Shown: positions 25,162-33,005 of the stretch, piece by piece
How positions within the stretch are numbered: the first letter of the stretch is position 1
Layout of the letters: the number at the start of each line of letters is the position of its first letter
Assembly: GCA_036676355.1 (NCBI GenBank)
Contig: JAKFDA010000082.1
Span: forward strand, 1 to 43,407
Direction: 5' to 3'
Length of the DNA stretch: 43,407 nucleotides
Source of the DNA: ZC4RG42 sp036676355
Lineage (GTDB): Bacteria; Pseudomonadota; Gammaproteobacteria; Burkholderiales; SG8-39
Program-made: the position numbers and the translations under genes
Notes under the pieces: generated by a model
What the model was told of the DNA's origin: nothing
The model's input: the letters and a program-made list of their open reading frames with translations, nothing else
Database searches by the model: none

Positions 25162-25206
25162 ATTGTTTTGCCCTCGCTCGTACAGCTGCGCGCACTCGCG
25201 ACCATC
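25162..25206. repeat. Short copy of a repeat also found inside the fliI-fliJ element
   Basis: ATTGTTTTGCCCTCGCTCG-TACAGC followed closely by GCACTCGCGACCATC matches two separated blocks in the 12270-12545 element (12332-12356 and 12508-12522). Here the blocks are only a few bases apart; there they flank about 150 bp of nested inverted repeats. It lies downstream of the fliC stop. Confidence 0.6.
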
Positions 25207-25229
25207 AGTCTCAGTCCGTCAGCCCATTA

Positions 25230-26756
25230 CTAACCGCGCAACAGGGCCAGCACGTTGTTCGGCAGCGCGTTGGCTTGCGCCAGCATCGCCACACCGGCTT
25301 GCTGCAGGATCTGGCCGCGCGTCAGGTTGGCCGTTTCCGCCGCGAAGTCGGTATCCAGGATCCGGCTGCGCGAGGCAGTCAGGTTCTCGTTCGTGGCTTG
25401 CAGGTTGCTGATGGTCGACTCGAAGCGGTTCTGAATCGCGCCGAGAGTCGAACGCACGGAACTTACCGTAGTCAGTGCGGAATCGATGCGCAAAAGCGTG
25501 TCGTTGGCGCCTGCTACGGTCAGCACGTCGATCGAGCTAAGGGTCTCGGTATCTTTCGCCACGGTGTTGTTTGCGGCGGTGAAACCATACGCGGTACCGT
25601 CGCCCGTCATGATGACGTTCTCGGTGGCGGAGAAGGTCAGCGTGCCGCCGTTTACCGCTGTGGCATCTGTGCTGTACGCGCCTGCGTTGGCTACAGTGCC
25701 GATCGTGCCATCACGGTACGTCACGCCGTTAACCGTCTGAGCACCACCAGCACCTGCGCTAATACCGCCGGTCACCGGCGTTGCGCCCGCCAGATCTTGG
25801 CCAATGTTTATGTCGCGGCCATCCGCAGCACTCAGGCGCAGGTTGGCGCCGCTTAAGGTGGCCGTAACGCCGGTGTTGGAGCTTTGTGCGTTAATCGCGT
25901 CGGTAATCTGCTGCGCACTAAGGACACCGTTCGTTCCTTGGTTATGGGCTGCGAAGATTTCCTTGCCGTTGATCGTCAGGCTATACGTATCGTCAGCGTC
26001 TGTTCCAACCGTCGCGGCGATCCCGAATTCCACGTTGTTCGTTGCTGATACCGTCAGCCCCGCGACGCCGGAAGCGTTGATCGCTGCGGCTTTCGCGTAT
26101 GCGCTGCCAGCAGACTGGCCCGCTGCGGAACCTTGTACGGATACGCCGATCGTCGCCGCGGTAGCCGAGCCAACCTGGATGGTGGCGGTGCCGGACAGTG
26201 CACCCGTGCTGACTTCGGTGGTCGACGTTGCGATGGCGACCTGGCCGATCTGGCTGGCTTTCGTACCTTGCGAGAGATTGACGGAAATCGTTTCGCCGGC
26301 GTTCGCGCCGACTTGAAAGCTCGCGGTACCGAAGGTGCCATCAAGAATTTTCAGGCCGTTAAATGCTGTCTGCGACGAGATGCGATCGATTTCCGCAATA
26401 CGTTGCTGAACTTCCTGGTTCAGTGCATCGCGGTCGGAAGCGGAGTTGGTCGAGTTGGCGGCTTGCACGGCCAGTTCGCGAATGCGCTGCAGGTTGTTCG
26501 ACAACTCTCCCAGCGCGCCTTCGGCGGTCTGCGCCAGCGAAATGCCGTCGTTCGCGTTACGCGCGGCTTGAGTGAGGCCGCGAATCTGCGTGGTGAAGCG
26601 TTCTGAAATCGCCAGGCCGGCGGCGTCGTCCTTGGCGCTGTTGATGCGCAGGCCGGAAGACAGGCGTTGCAGCGATGTGGCTAGCGAACTCTGCGAGGTG
26701 TTCAGGTTGCGTTGCGCATTGAGCGACGCAATGTTGGTGTTGATGATTTGAGGCAT
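25230..26756 (-). CDS. fliC: Flagellin FliC
   Basis: The 508-residue protein has the conserved N-terminal D0/D1 (MPQIINTNIASLNAQRN, RLSSGLRINSAKDDAAGLAI) and C-terminal D1/D0 (IQNRFESTISNLQATNENLT, ending NNVLALLRG). The conserved LQRIRELAVQAANSTNS segment lies at about residues 88-104. The exposed middle (about 175-400) is Thr/Ala/Gly/Asn-rich and includes a flagellin-IN type motif. It is the only flagellin in the window. It is driven by a sigma-28-type promoter about 100 bp upstream. Confidence 0.97.
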   Translation of the reverse strand: MPQIINTNIASLNAQRNLNTSQSSLATSLQRLSSGLRINSAKDDAAGLAISERFTTQIRGLTQAARNANDGISLAQTAEGALGELSNNLQRIRELAVQAANSTNSASDRDALNQEVQQRIAEIDRISSQTAFNGLKILDGTFGTASFQVGANAGETISVNLSQGTKASQIGQVAIATSTTEVSTGALSGTATIQVGSATAATIGVSVQGSAAGQSAGSAYAKAAAINASGVAGLTVSATNNVEFGIAATVGTDADDTYSLTINGKEIFAAHNQGTNGVLSAQQITDAINAQSSNTGVTATLSGANLRLSAADGRDINIGQDLAGATPVTGGISAGAGGAQTVNGVTYRDGTIGTVANAGAYSTDATAVNGGTLTFSATENVIMTGDGTAYGFTAANNTVAKDTETLSSIDVLTVAGANDTLLRIDSALTTVSSVRSTLGAIQNRFESTISNLQATNENLTASRSRILDTDFAAETANLTRGQILQQAGVAMLAQANALPNNVLALLRG

Positions 26757-26856
26757 CTTTGGTCCCTTTCTCTTCCTGATGAGTGTTTACCCATGTTCCG
26801 GCCAAGTGCCGGTGTACTTTGGTTTGGCCTTCAGGACTCAAACCGCCGTTGCCTGC

Positions 26857-26884
26857 TTATCGGTCCGCGTGCGGCGGAACTTTA
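26857..26884 (-). promoter_or_regulatory. Sigma-28 (FliA) promoter of fliC
   Basis: On the minus strand TAAAGTTC (26877-26884), a 12-bp spacer and ACCGATAA (26857-26864) match the FliA consensus TAAAGTTT-N11-GCCGATAA at 14 of 16 positions with one extra spacer base. The leader to the fliC ATG would be about 95 bases. Confidence 0.8.
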
Positions 26885-27296
26885 GGAAAGAGCGTTCGCG
26901 ATGCCGCCCTGCGTGTAAAAGAGCGTGTCGCGATTCGTGAATTGCGCACGCTATTTAGCGAGAGCGCGATGTAGGCGCTTTTGGGACGCGGGTGTGAACT
27001 ACGACCAAAGCGCGTGACGAATATTCGGCAGATTCTGTCAGCGTCCGGAACCTGTCAGTGTCGGTGAAATCATCGAGAAATCAGAATGCTGCAGCGCTAT
27101 TGATGCGCGGTGTCGGATTGCGGACAGCGCCGACATGTCGGCAATCTTCCTACGTCTTCGTATCCCGACTCGCACACGTTTTAAATGGTTACCCATCTGA
27201 TTCAAGTTTTTGAACCGTGCGCCGACTATGGGTGCCATGTCGTGAACAGGCGACACACCGACTGGGAGGTCGGGGGTTAAAACAAGGGGACCTGTA
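26885..27296 (+). promoter_or_regulatory. Upstream region of flhDC with candidate operators
   Basis: There is no gene here. A perfect 14-bp palindrome GCCGACATGTCGGC is at 27129-27142, with further TGTCGG half-sites at 27059-27064 and 27111-27116. TTCAA-GTTT-TTGAA (27201-27214) is a second dyad about 85 bp before flhD. flhDC promoters usually integrate several regulators, so these are candidate binding sites. I see no convincing -35/-10 pair. The ribosome binding site of flhD is AAGGGGA at about 27284-27290. Confidence 0.4.
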
Positions 27297-27620
27297 ATGA
27301 AACAAGATCAAATGCTCGACGAGATTCGCGAAGCGAATCTGTCGTATCTGCTGCTTGCGCAACGCATGATTCGCGAAGACCGCGCACAAGCCATGTTCCG
27401 CCTAGGCATCGGGGAGCAAGTCGCCGACATCGTCGGCAGTCTGAGCATGGCGCAAGTCATCAAGATCGCCTCCACCAACCTGCTGATGTGCAGCTTCCGC
27501 TTCGGTGAAGAGATGGTGTGGGGGCTGCTGACCAGCCATAGCAAGGACGCGGAAATCTCCCGCATGCATGCAGCGCTGCTGATGGCGGGCGCGCCGGCTG
27601 CCGAAGCCGTTGTCGCCTGA
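27297..27620 (+). CDS. flhD: Flagellar transcriptional activator FlhD
   Basis: The 107-residue helical protein begins MKQDQMLDEIREANLSYLLLAQRM and continues RAQAMFRLGIGEQVADIVGSLS, the FlhD family signature. FlhD with FlhC forms the FlhD4C2 complex that activates class II flagellar promoters with sigma-70. Length is normal. flhC follows after 64 bp. The operon is transcribed away from fliC. Confidence 0.97.
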   Translation: MKQDQMLDEIREANLSYLLLAQRMIREDRAQAMFRLGIGEQVADIVGSLSMAQVIKIASTNLLMCSFRFGEEMVWGLLTSHSKDAEISRMHAALLMAGAPAAEAVVA

Positions 27621-27684
27621 AACAGGCTGGGCGTCGCACACGCCCGCAGTTGCGCAGAAGTCAGCGAGATAAAAGGGGGAACAG

Positions 27685-28224
27685 ATGGCCAAATCCGTAA
27701 TCAGCGAAGCACGCGACATCAAGCTCGCAACCGATCTCATTCAGTTGGGCGCCCGGCTGCAGGTGCTCGAATCCGAAACGAAGCTGTCGCGCGAAAAGCT
27801 GCTGCGTCTGTACAAGGAAGTGCAGGGCAAATCGCCGCCCAAAGGCATGCTGCCGTTCTCGACCGACTGGTTCATGACCTGGCAGCCGAACATCCACTCC
27901 TCGCTGTTCATGAGCATTTACAGCTATATCGACAAGTCGATGGAGTTGGAGCAGATCCAGGTCATAGTCAGGGCGTATCGTCTTTATCGCGAGCACGCCC
28001 GGACGCACGGTATGGATGAAATCCTTTCCATTACGCGCGCCTGGCGGCTGGTGAAATTTTTCGACGCCGGCATGCTGACCACCACGCCGTGCGTCGGTTG
28101 CGGCGGCCACTTCGTCGTGCATACCTACGAATTGACCGACAGCTATACCTGCGGGCTTTGCAATGTGCCGTCGCGCGCGGGCAAGACCAAGCGCCGCGCG
28201 CTGGAGCCGGTTGCGGCGGCGTGA
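27685..28224 (+). CDS. flhC: Flagellar transcriptional activator FlhC
   Basis: The 179-residue protein is the DNA-contacting subunit of FlhD4C2. Four cysteines expected to hold zinc are in place: C136 and C139 (CVGC), C156 and C159 (CGLC). The N-terminal helical part (DIKLATDLIQLGARLQVLE) and the conserved FSTDWFMTWQPNIHSS segment are intact. GGGGG lies just before the ATG. It is downstream of flhD in the usual order; the predicted targets nearest to hand are fliE and fliF. Confidence 0.97.
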   Translation: MAKSVISEARDIKLATDLIQLGARLQVLESETKLSREKLLRLYKEVQGKSPPKGMLPFSTDWFMTWQPNIHSSLFMSIYSYIDKSMELEQIQVIVRAYRLYREHARTHGMDEILSITRAWRLVKFFDAGMLTTTPCVGCGGHFVVHTYELTDSYTCGLCNVPSRAGKTKRRALEPVAAA

Positions 28225-28270
28225 GGCTAGCGGCCGAAAATCTGAAACCCGCAACCCTTTAAAAGCGGAA

Positions 28271-28557
28271 ACACGGAGATCACAGAGCAGCACAGAACAC
28301 ACAGAGATAACCCTTGGCTTTGCTCGGTGAACTCTGTGTCCTCTGTGGTGCAAGATTTTCAGCAGTTTTCGGTGCGCCGCACTGGATGCCCGCGCCCGGA
28401 TCGAAGTCCGGGACAGGCTTCGCGGGCATGACGATGGCGAGGAAAGTGATGTTAAGCCGTCATTCCCGACAAGCGGCGTAGGCGCGCGATCGGGAATCCA
28501 GTTCGTTCGTCTGACTGCCTTTCGCTCTCAGCTCTCAGCTTTCGGCTCTCAGCTGTA
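28271..28557. repeat. Repeat cluster between flhC and motA
   Basis: Three families follow one another: a CACAGAG inverted element (28271-28360, ending CAAGATTTT like the copy near fliP), a GGAATCCAGT-type element (28381-28503, ends ACTGGATGCCCGC and GGGAATCCAGT), and a complementary heptad array GCTCTCN (28520-28557). The 28225-28670 interval holds no gene and no clear terminator. Confidence 0.75.
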
Positions 28558-28670
28558 GTTCGTGCTCCGCGCTTCGCTTAATCCGAAATAGCCCGCCAAA
28601 CCCACCGCTTTTCCAGCCACGTCGCGCGTCCGGGCTTCGTTACTCTTCCACGCAACGAACACCAACCCGC

Positions 28671-28697
28671 TCAAGAAAGCGCGCCTTATGCCGAGAA
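28671..28697 (+). promoter_or_regulatory. Sigma-28 (FliA) promoter of the motAB-che operon
   Basis: TCAAGAAA-N11-GCCGAGAA fits the FliA consensus TAAAGTTT-N11-GCCGATAA with exact spacing and a 7 of 8 match in the -10 octamer. It lies about 94 bp upstream of motA and downstream of the repeat cluster, so the repeats do not separate promoter from gene. Confidence 0.7.
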
Positions 28698-28790
28698 TGA
28701 TGTTGTACCGGAGCGTGCGCGCCGATCGAAAGTCGATCCGACGCGCACACAGCGGTGCACGTCCGGGGCGAAAAAGGGGTAGACGCGTTC

Positions 28791-29651
28791 ATGTTGGTGA
28801 TCGTCGGTTACATCATCGTATTGCTGTCGGTGTTCGGAGGCTTTGCGCTGGCCGGCGGCCATGTCGCGGCCATGCTCGCACCGGTCGAACTGCTGATCAT
28901 CGCCGGCGCCGCGTTTGGCGCGTTCGTGGTCGGCAACAACTCCAAGGTGCTGAAGGCCACGTTGAAAGCCTTGCCCTCGGTGTTCAGGGGTCCTCGCTAC
29001 AGCAAGGCCATGTACATGGAGTTGATGGGACTGCTGTACGAAATCCTGACCAAGGTGCGCAAGGAAGGGCTGATGTCCATCGAGCGCGATGTGGACGATC
29101 CGGCGGAGAGCCCGATGTTCAACAAGTATCCGAACATCGCCCGGGATCATCACATGGTGGAGTTCATTACCGATTATCTGCGCCTGATGGTGAGCGGTAA
29201 CTTGAACCCGATGGAAATCGAAAATCTGATGGATAACGAAATCGACACCCATCACCACGAAGGCGAAATTCCGGCGCAGGCGATCCAGAAAGTCGGCGAC
29301 GGTCTGCCGGCGTTCGGCATCGTCGCGGCCGTGATGGGCGTGGTGCACACCATGGGGTCGGTCGGTCTGCCGCCGGCGGAACTCGGCAAGCTGATCGGTC
29401 ACGCGCTGGTCGGCACCTTTCTCGGCATTCTGCTTTCCTACGGTTTCATCGGCCCGCTGGCCGGCAAGATCGAACAAAGCGTGGATGAATCGAACAAGAT
29501 GCTTCAGTGCATCAAGGTCACGCTGCTCGCCAGCCTGAACGGGTATGCGCCGGCGCTCGCCGTGGAATTCGGTCGCAAGGTGCTGTTTTCCACCGAGCGT
29601 CCGAGCTTCATCGAGCTGGAGCAGCACGTCAAGGCGAGCCTCAAACGCTAG
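28791..29651 (+). CDS. motA: Flagellar motor stator protein MotA
   Basis: The protein has 286 residues from ATG 28791 (MLVIVGYIIVLLSVFGGF); an in-frame GTG at 28755 would add an atypical tail. Four hydrophobic helices and the large cytoplasmic loop between helices 2 and 3 are present. The loop carries the charged VRKEGLMSIERDVDDP region that contacts FliG. The helix 3 segment DGLPAFGIVAAVMGVVHTMG is highly conserved. MotA forms the proton channel with MotB. It is the first gene of the motAB-cheVYZA-MCP unit. Confidence 0.97.
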   Translation: MLVIVGYIIVLLSVFGGFALAGGHVAAMLAPVELLIIAGAAFGAFVVGNNSKVLKATLKALPSVFRGPRYSKAMYMELMGLLYEILTKVRKEGLMSIERDVDDPAESPMFNKYPNIARDHHMVEFITDYLRLMVSGNLNPMEIENLMDNEIDTHHHEGEIPAQAIQKVGDGLPAFGIVAAVMGVVHTMGSVGLPPAELGKLIGHALVGTFLGILLSYGFIGPLAGKIEQSVDESNKMLQCIKVTLLASLNGYAPALAVEFGRKVLFSTERPSFIELEQHVKASLKR

Positions 29652-29661
29652 CGATCGACCG

Positions 29662-30630
29662 ATGAAACGCGACCCCCTTCAACCCATCGTCATCAAGCGG
29701 ATCAAAAAGGTACACAGCGGCCATACCGGCGGCGTGTGGAAGATCGCTTACGCCGATTTCGTCACGGCGATGATGGCGTTCTTTCTGTTGATGTGGTTGC
29801 TCGGGTCGACCACCAAGGGCGACCTGATGGGGATTCAGGATTATTTCCGCACGCCGCTCAAGGTGGCGCTCAGCGGCGGCTCCGGCTCAGGCGACAGCTC
29901 ATCGGTGATCCAGGGCGGCGGCACGGATCTCACGCGTACGCATGGCCAGGTGAAGATGGGCGATATCGGCAAGACCAAGATCATCAACCTGCAGGCGGCC
30001 AAGGCGGAAATCGCGCGCGACGAAGCGGTTAAGCTGAAGCAGCTGAAATCGCGGGTGGAAAAGATTTTCGACGCCAATCCGCGCCTCGGCGCCTATCGCA
30101 AGCAGATCAAGCTCGACCTCACATCGGAAGGTCTGCGCATCCAGATCATCGACGATCAGAACCGTCCGATGTTCGATACCGGCCGCGCGACGGTGCACGA
30201 CTGGATGCGCGAGATCCTGCGCGAACTGGGCGCCCTGCTGAACGAGGTGGAGAACAAGGTGTCGCTCGCCGGCCATACCGACGCGGCGCCGTATTTCCTC
30301 GGTGATCGCGGCTACAGCAACTGGGAGCTATCGGCCGATCGCGCCAACGCTTCGCGTCGCGAACTGGTGGCCGGCGGCATCGCGGAGAACAAGATCATTC
30401 GCGTCGTTGGCCTGGCTTCGTCGATTCCGCTCAACAGCGCCGATCCGTTCGACCCGATCAATCGGCGCATCAGCATCGTGGTACTGAACAAGCAGACTGA
30501 AGAGATGATCACCAACGAGGGTACGGGTGTGCAAGTGCCCGATGCCGAGCAGGCCGGCGAAATGATTCAGGCCGTCACGCCGGGTCTCGACTCGCCAACG
30601 CCGGCTGATATACCGCAGGAGAACAAGTGA
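29662..30630 (+). CDS. motB: Flagellar motor stator protein MotB
   Basis: The 322-residue protein has a single transmembrane helix beginning at WKIAYADFVTAMMAFFLLMW. Asp32 in ADF is the proton-carrying residue, at the same number as in E. coli. That residue context and the closeness to the enteric proteins favour a proton-driven stator. The periplasmic OmpA-like domain binds peptidoglycan (LAGHTDAAPY, ELSADRANASRREL, GLASSIPLN). The end overlaps the ATG of cheV by one base (TGATG). Confidence 0.97.
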   Translation: MKRDPLQPIVIKRIKKVHSGHTGGVWKIAYADFVTAMMAFFLLMWLLGSTTKGDLMGIQDYFRTPLKVALSGGSGSGDSSSVIQGGGTDLTRTHGQVKMGDIGKTKIINLQAAKAEIARDEAVKLKQLKSRVEKIFDANPRLGAYRKQIKLDLTSEGLRIQIIDDQNRPMFDTGRATVHDWMREILRELGALLNEVENKVSLAGHTDAAPYFLGDRGYSNWELSADRANASRRELVAGGIAENKIIRVVGLASSIPLNSADPFDPINRRISIVVLNKQTEEMITNEGTGVQVPDAEQAGEMIQAVTPGLDSPTPADIPQENK

Positions 30631-31589
30631 TGGGTGCGCAAGACAACCAGCTCATGAATCTGGTCGACCAGAAGGCGCGGCTGGTCGGCTCCAACCGCAT
30701 GGAACTGCTGCTGTTCTCACTCGGCGGCCGCGAGACCTTCGGCATCAATGTGTTCAAGGTGCGTGAAGTGTGCGAACTGAAATCCATCACGCCGACGCCG
30801 AACATGCCGCACGGCGTGGAGGGCATCGTCAGTCTGCGCGGCGCAATCATTCCCGTCATCGGACTGGCGCGCTGCCTCGGTATGGAGCATTCGGTCGAAG
30901 GCGGCAAGATGATCATCACCGAGTTTTCCTCCAGCACGCAGGCTTTTCTGGTCGGCGAAGTCGACCGCATCGTGCGGGTCGACTGGGAGCAGGTGAAGTC
31001 GCCGCAATCGACCATCGCCGGCGGCTCCGGGCTGGTCACCGCGATCACCGAACTGCCGGGCGGGCGGCTCGTCTCCATTCTCGATGTCGAACAGATCCTC
31101 GTCGATGTGATGGGCGAGGAAGAAGTGCCGTCGCTGGACGCGCCGATCGCGGACGTCTCGCGCATGGTGTTCTTCGCCGACGATTCCGCCATCGCGCGCA
31201 AGAAGATCACCCAGGTACTCGATCAGATGCAGTTGCCCTTCCAGCACGCCGTCAACGGCCGCGAGGCGCTGGAACGCCTGCACATGCTGGCCGCGCAGGC
31301 ACAGGTCGACGGCGTGCCGCTCAAGCAGCGCCTGGGTGTGGTGCTGGTGGATGCGGAAATGCCGGAGATGGACGGCTATGTGCTGACGCGCCACATCAAG
31401 ACCGATCCGCGCTTCAGCGGCATTCCGGTCTTGATGCATTCGTCGCTCTCGTCGGTGGCAAACAAGAAGCTCGGGCAACAGGTCGGCGTCGATGCATACG
31501 TCGCCAAATTTCATTTTCAGGAACTCGCCGGCACCATCGCCGGCATGTTGCGTTCCGGCAAGGAAGAGAAGCAGGGGAGTCAGGTATGA
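30630..31589 (+). CDS. cheV: Chemotaxis coupling protein CheV (CheW-REC fusion)
   Basis: The 319-residue protein has an N-terminal CheW-like domain (about 20-165; FGINVFKVREVCE and GIVSLRGAIIPVI) followed by a receiver domain (about 175-310) with acidic pair DD at 187-188 and phospho-acceptor D241 in VLVDAEMPEMDG. CheV couples receptors to CheA and tunes the array when phosphorylated. The start shares bases with the motB stop, and the stop shares bases with the cheY start. No separate CheW is encoded in the window, so CheV may be the local coupling protein. Confidence 0.94.
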   Translation: MGAQDNQLMNLVDQKARLVGSNRMELLLFSLGGRETFGINVFKVREVCELKSITPTPNMPHGVEGIVSLRGAIIPVIGLARCLGMEHSVEGGKMIITEFSSSTQAFLVGEVDRIVRVDWEQVKSPQSTIAGGSGLVTAITELPGGRLVSILDVEQILVDVMGEEEVPSLDAPIADVSRMVFFADDSAIARKKITQVLDQMQLPFQHAVNGREALERLHMLAAQAQVDGVPLKQRLGVVLVDAEMPEMDGYVLTRHIKTDPRFSGIPVLMHSSLSSVANKKLGQQVGVDAYVAKFHFQELAGTIAGMLRSGKEEKQGSQV

Positions 31590-31981
31590 GCAATCCGGAT
31601 TTGAAGTTTCTGATCGTCGACGACTTTTCCACGATGCGCCGCATCGTGCGAAATCTGTTGAAGGAACTCGGCTACAACAACGCCGACGAGGCCGAAGACG
31701 GTGTCGTCGCATTGTCGAAGCTGCGCGGCGGGGCGTTCGAGTTCGTCGTCTCCGATCTCAACATGCCGAACATGAACGGTTTCGAATTGCTGCGCCAGAT
31801 TCGCGCCGATGCGGACCTCAAGCATCTGCCGGTTCTGCTGGTGACGGCCGAAGCGAAGAAGGAAGACATCGTGACGGCGGCGCAGATCGGTGCGTCCGGC
31901 TACATCGTCAAGCCGTTCACCAAGGCGACACTGGAAGAAAAACTCAACAAGATTCTGCAGAAGACGCAGGTCGGCGCCTGA
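31586..31981 (+). CDS. cheY: Chemotaxis response regulator CheY
   Basis: The 131-residue single receiver domain begins MSNPDLKFLIVDDFSTMRRI. Acidic residues D12-D13, phospho-acceptor D57 (FVVSDLNMPNMNG), the switch Thr in LLVTAEAKKED and the Lys in IVKPF are all present, as in E. coli CheY. Phospho-CheY binds FliM (N-terminal LSQEEVDALL in this cluster) to change rotor direction. It overlaps cheV by four bases (ATGA) and is followed by its phosphatase CheZ. Confidence 0.97.
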   Translation: MSNPDLKFLIVDDFSTMRRIVRNLLKELGYNNADEAEDGVVALSKLRGGAFEFVVSDLNMPNMNGFELLRQIRADADLKHLPVLLVTAEAKKEDIVTAAQIGASGYIVKPFTKATLEEKLNKILQKTQVGA

Positions 31982-32033
31982 TGCGCATAGGCACTCGACA
32001 CGTACCGCAGTCGATATAGATGGGAGCGTAGTC

Positions 32034-32987
32034 ATGTCCGCGACCGAGACCGAAGATCTCGAAGCACTATTCGATGAAATAGCCGCGCAGAACGCGCCGC
32101 CGGCCGCCGTATCCGCACTCGCGGAGGAACCGGCACCGGCGACTTCATCCGGCGAGGAAGACCTCGAAGCGTTATTCGATCAGGTCGCGGCGCAAGCCGC
32201 TTCGCCATCGACGCCTGTCGTCGAACCGGCGCCCGATGCGGAAGCCGACGAAGAGGATCTGGAGGAGTTGTTCGATCAGGTCGCGCAACAGGCAGCCGCG
32301 CCGCATGGCGCCACCGGGCCGGACGAGGGCACCGTGCCTTCGGCGTCGGTGGCCTCTGATGTGCCGAGCGGCGAGCCGCCCGCACCGCAGGAAGTGTTTC
32401 AGCGTATCGGTTCGCTGACGCGCAATCTGCATGACGCGCTGCGTGAGCTCGGTTACGACAAGGCGGTCGAAGACGCGGTCAGTTCGCTGCCGGATGCGCG
32501 CGATCGCCTCTCCTATATCGCCGACCTCACCGGCAAGGCGGCCAATCGCGCACTCACAGCGGTCGAGCAGGGCCAGCAGTATCAGAACGAAGTCGAGACG
32601 GCGGCGACGCGCCTGGCGGAGCAGTGGGAGCGCGTTTTCAGCGGCGATTTGCCGATGGACGAGTTCAAACGCACGGCGGTCGAAACGCGCGCTTTTCTCA
32701 AGGATCTGCCGCGCCAGACCGCGCAGACCAATGCGCAGTTCACCGAAATCATGATGGCGCAGGATTTCCACGATCTCACCGGACAGGTGATCCAGCGCAT
32801 CGTGAAAGTGGCGCAGAACCTCGAAGGGCAACTGGTCAAGCTGCTGCTCGAAACGACGCCGCCGGAAAAACGCCCGGCGTCCGAAGGCGAGTGGCTAACC
32901 GGCCCGGCCATGAATGCAAGCAAGCGCGACGACGTCGTGACGGGGCAGCAGCAGGTCGACGAACTGCTCGAAAGTCTGGGTTTCTGA
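32034..32987 (+). CDS. cheZ: CheY-P phosphatase CheZ with a repeat-bearing N-terminal extension
   Basis: The protein has 317 residues, about 100 more than E. coli CheZ. The helical core carries the active-site stretch MAQDFHDLTGQVIQR (catalytic D247 and Q251), and the C-terminal helix QQQVDELLESLGF is the standard CheY-P anchor. The extra N-terminal part is acidic and Pro/Ala-rich. It contains three near-identical motifs: DLEALFDEIAAQ (8-19), DLEALFDQVAAQ (43-54) and DLEELFDQVAQQ (75-86). These resemble CheY-binding amphipathic helices, but their role is unknown. cheA follows 18 bp downstream. Confidence 0.95.
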   Translation: MSATETEDLEALFDEIAAQNAPPAAVSALAEEPAPATSSGEEDLEALFDQVAAQAASPSTPVVEPAPDAEADEEDLEELFDQVAQQAAAPHGATGPDEGTVPSASVASDVPSGEPPAPQEVFQRIGSLTRNLHDALRELGYDKAVEDAVSSLPDARDRLSYIADLTGKAANRALTAVEQGQQYQNEVETAATRLAEQWERVFSGDLPMDEFKRTAVETRAFLKDLPRQTAQTNAQFTEIMMAQDFHDLTGQVIQRIVKVAQNLEGQLVKLLLETTPPEKRPASEGEWLTGPAMNASKRDDVVTGQQQVDELLESLGF

Positions 32988-33005
32988 ATTGAAGGAATTC
33001 AGCGC

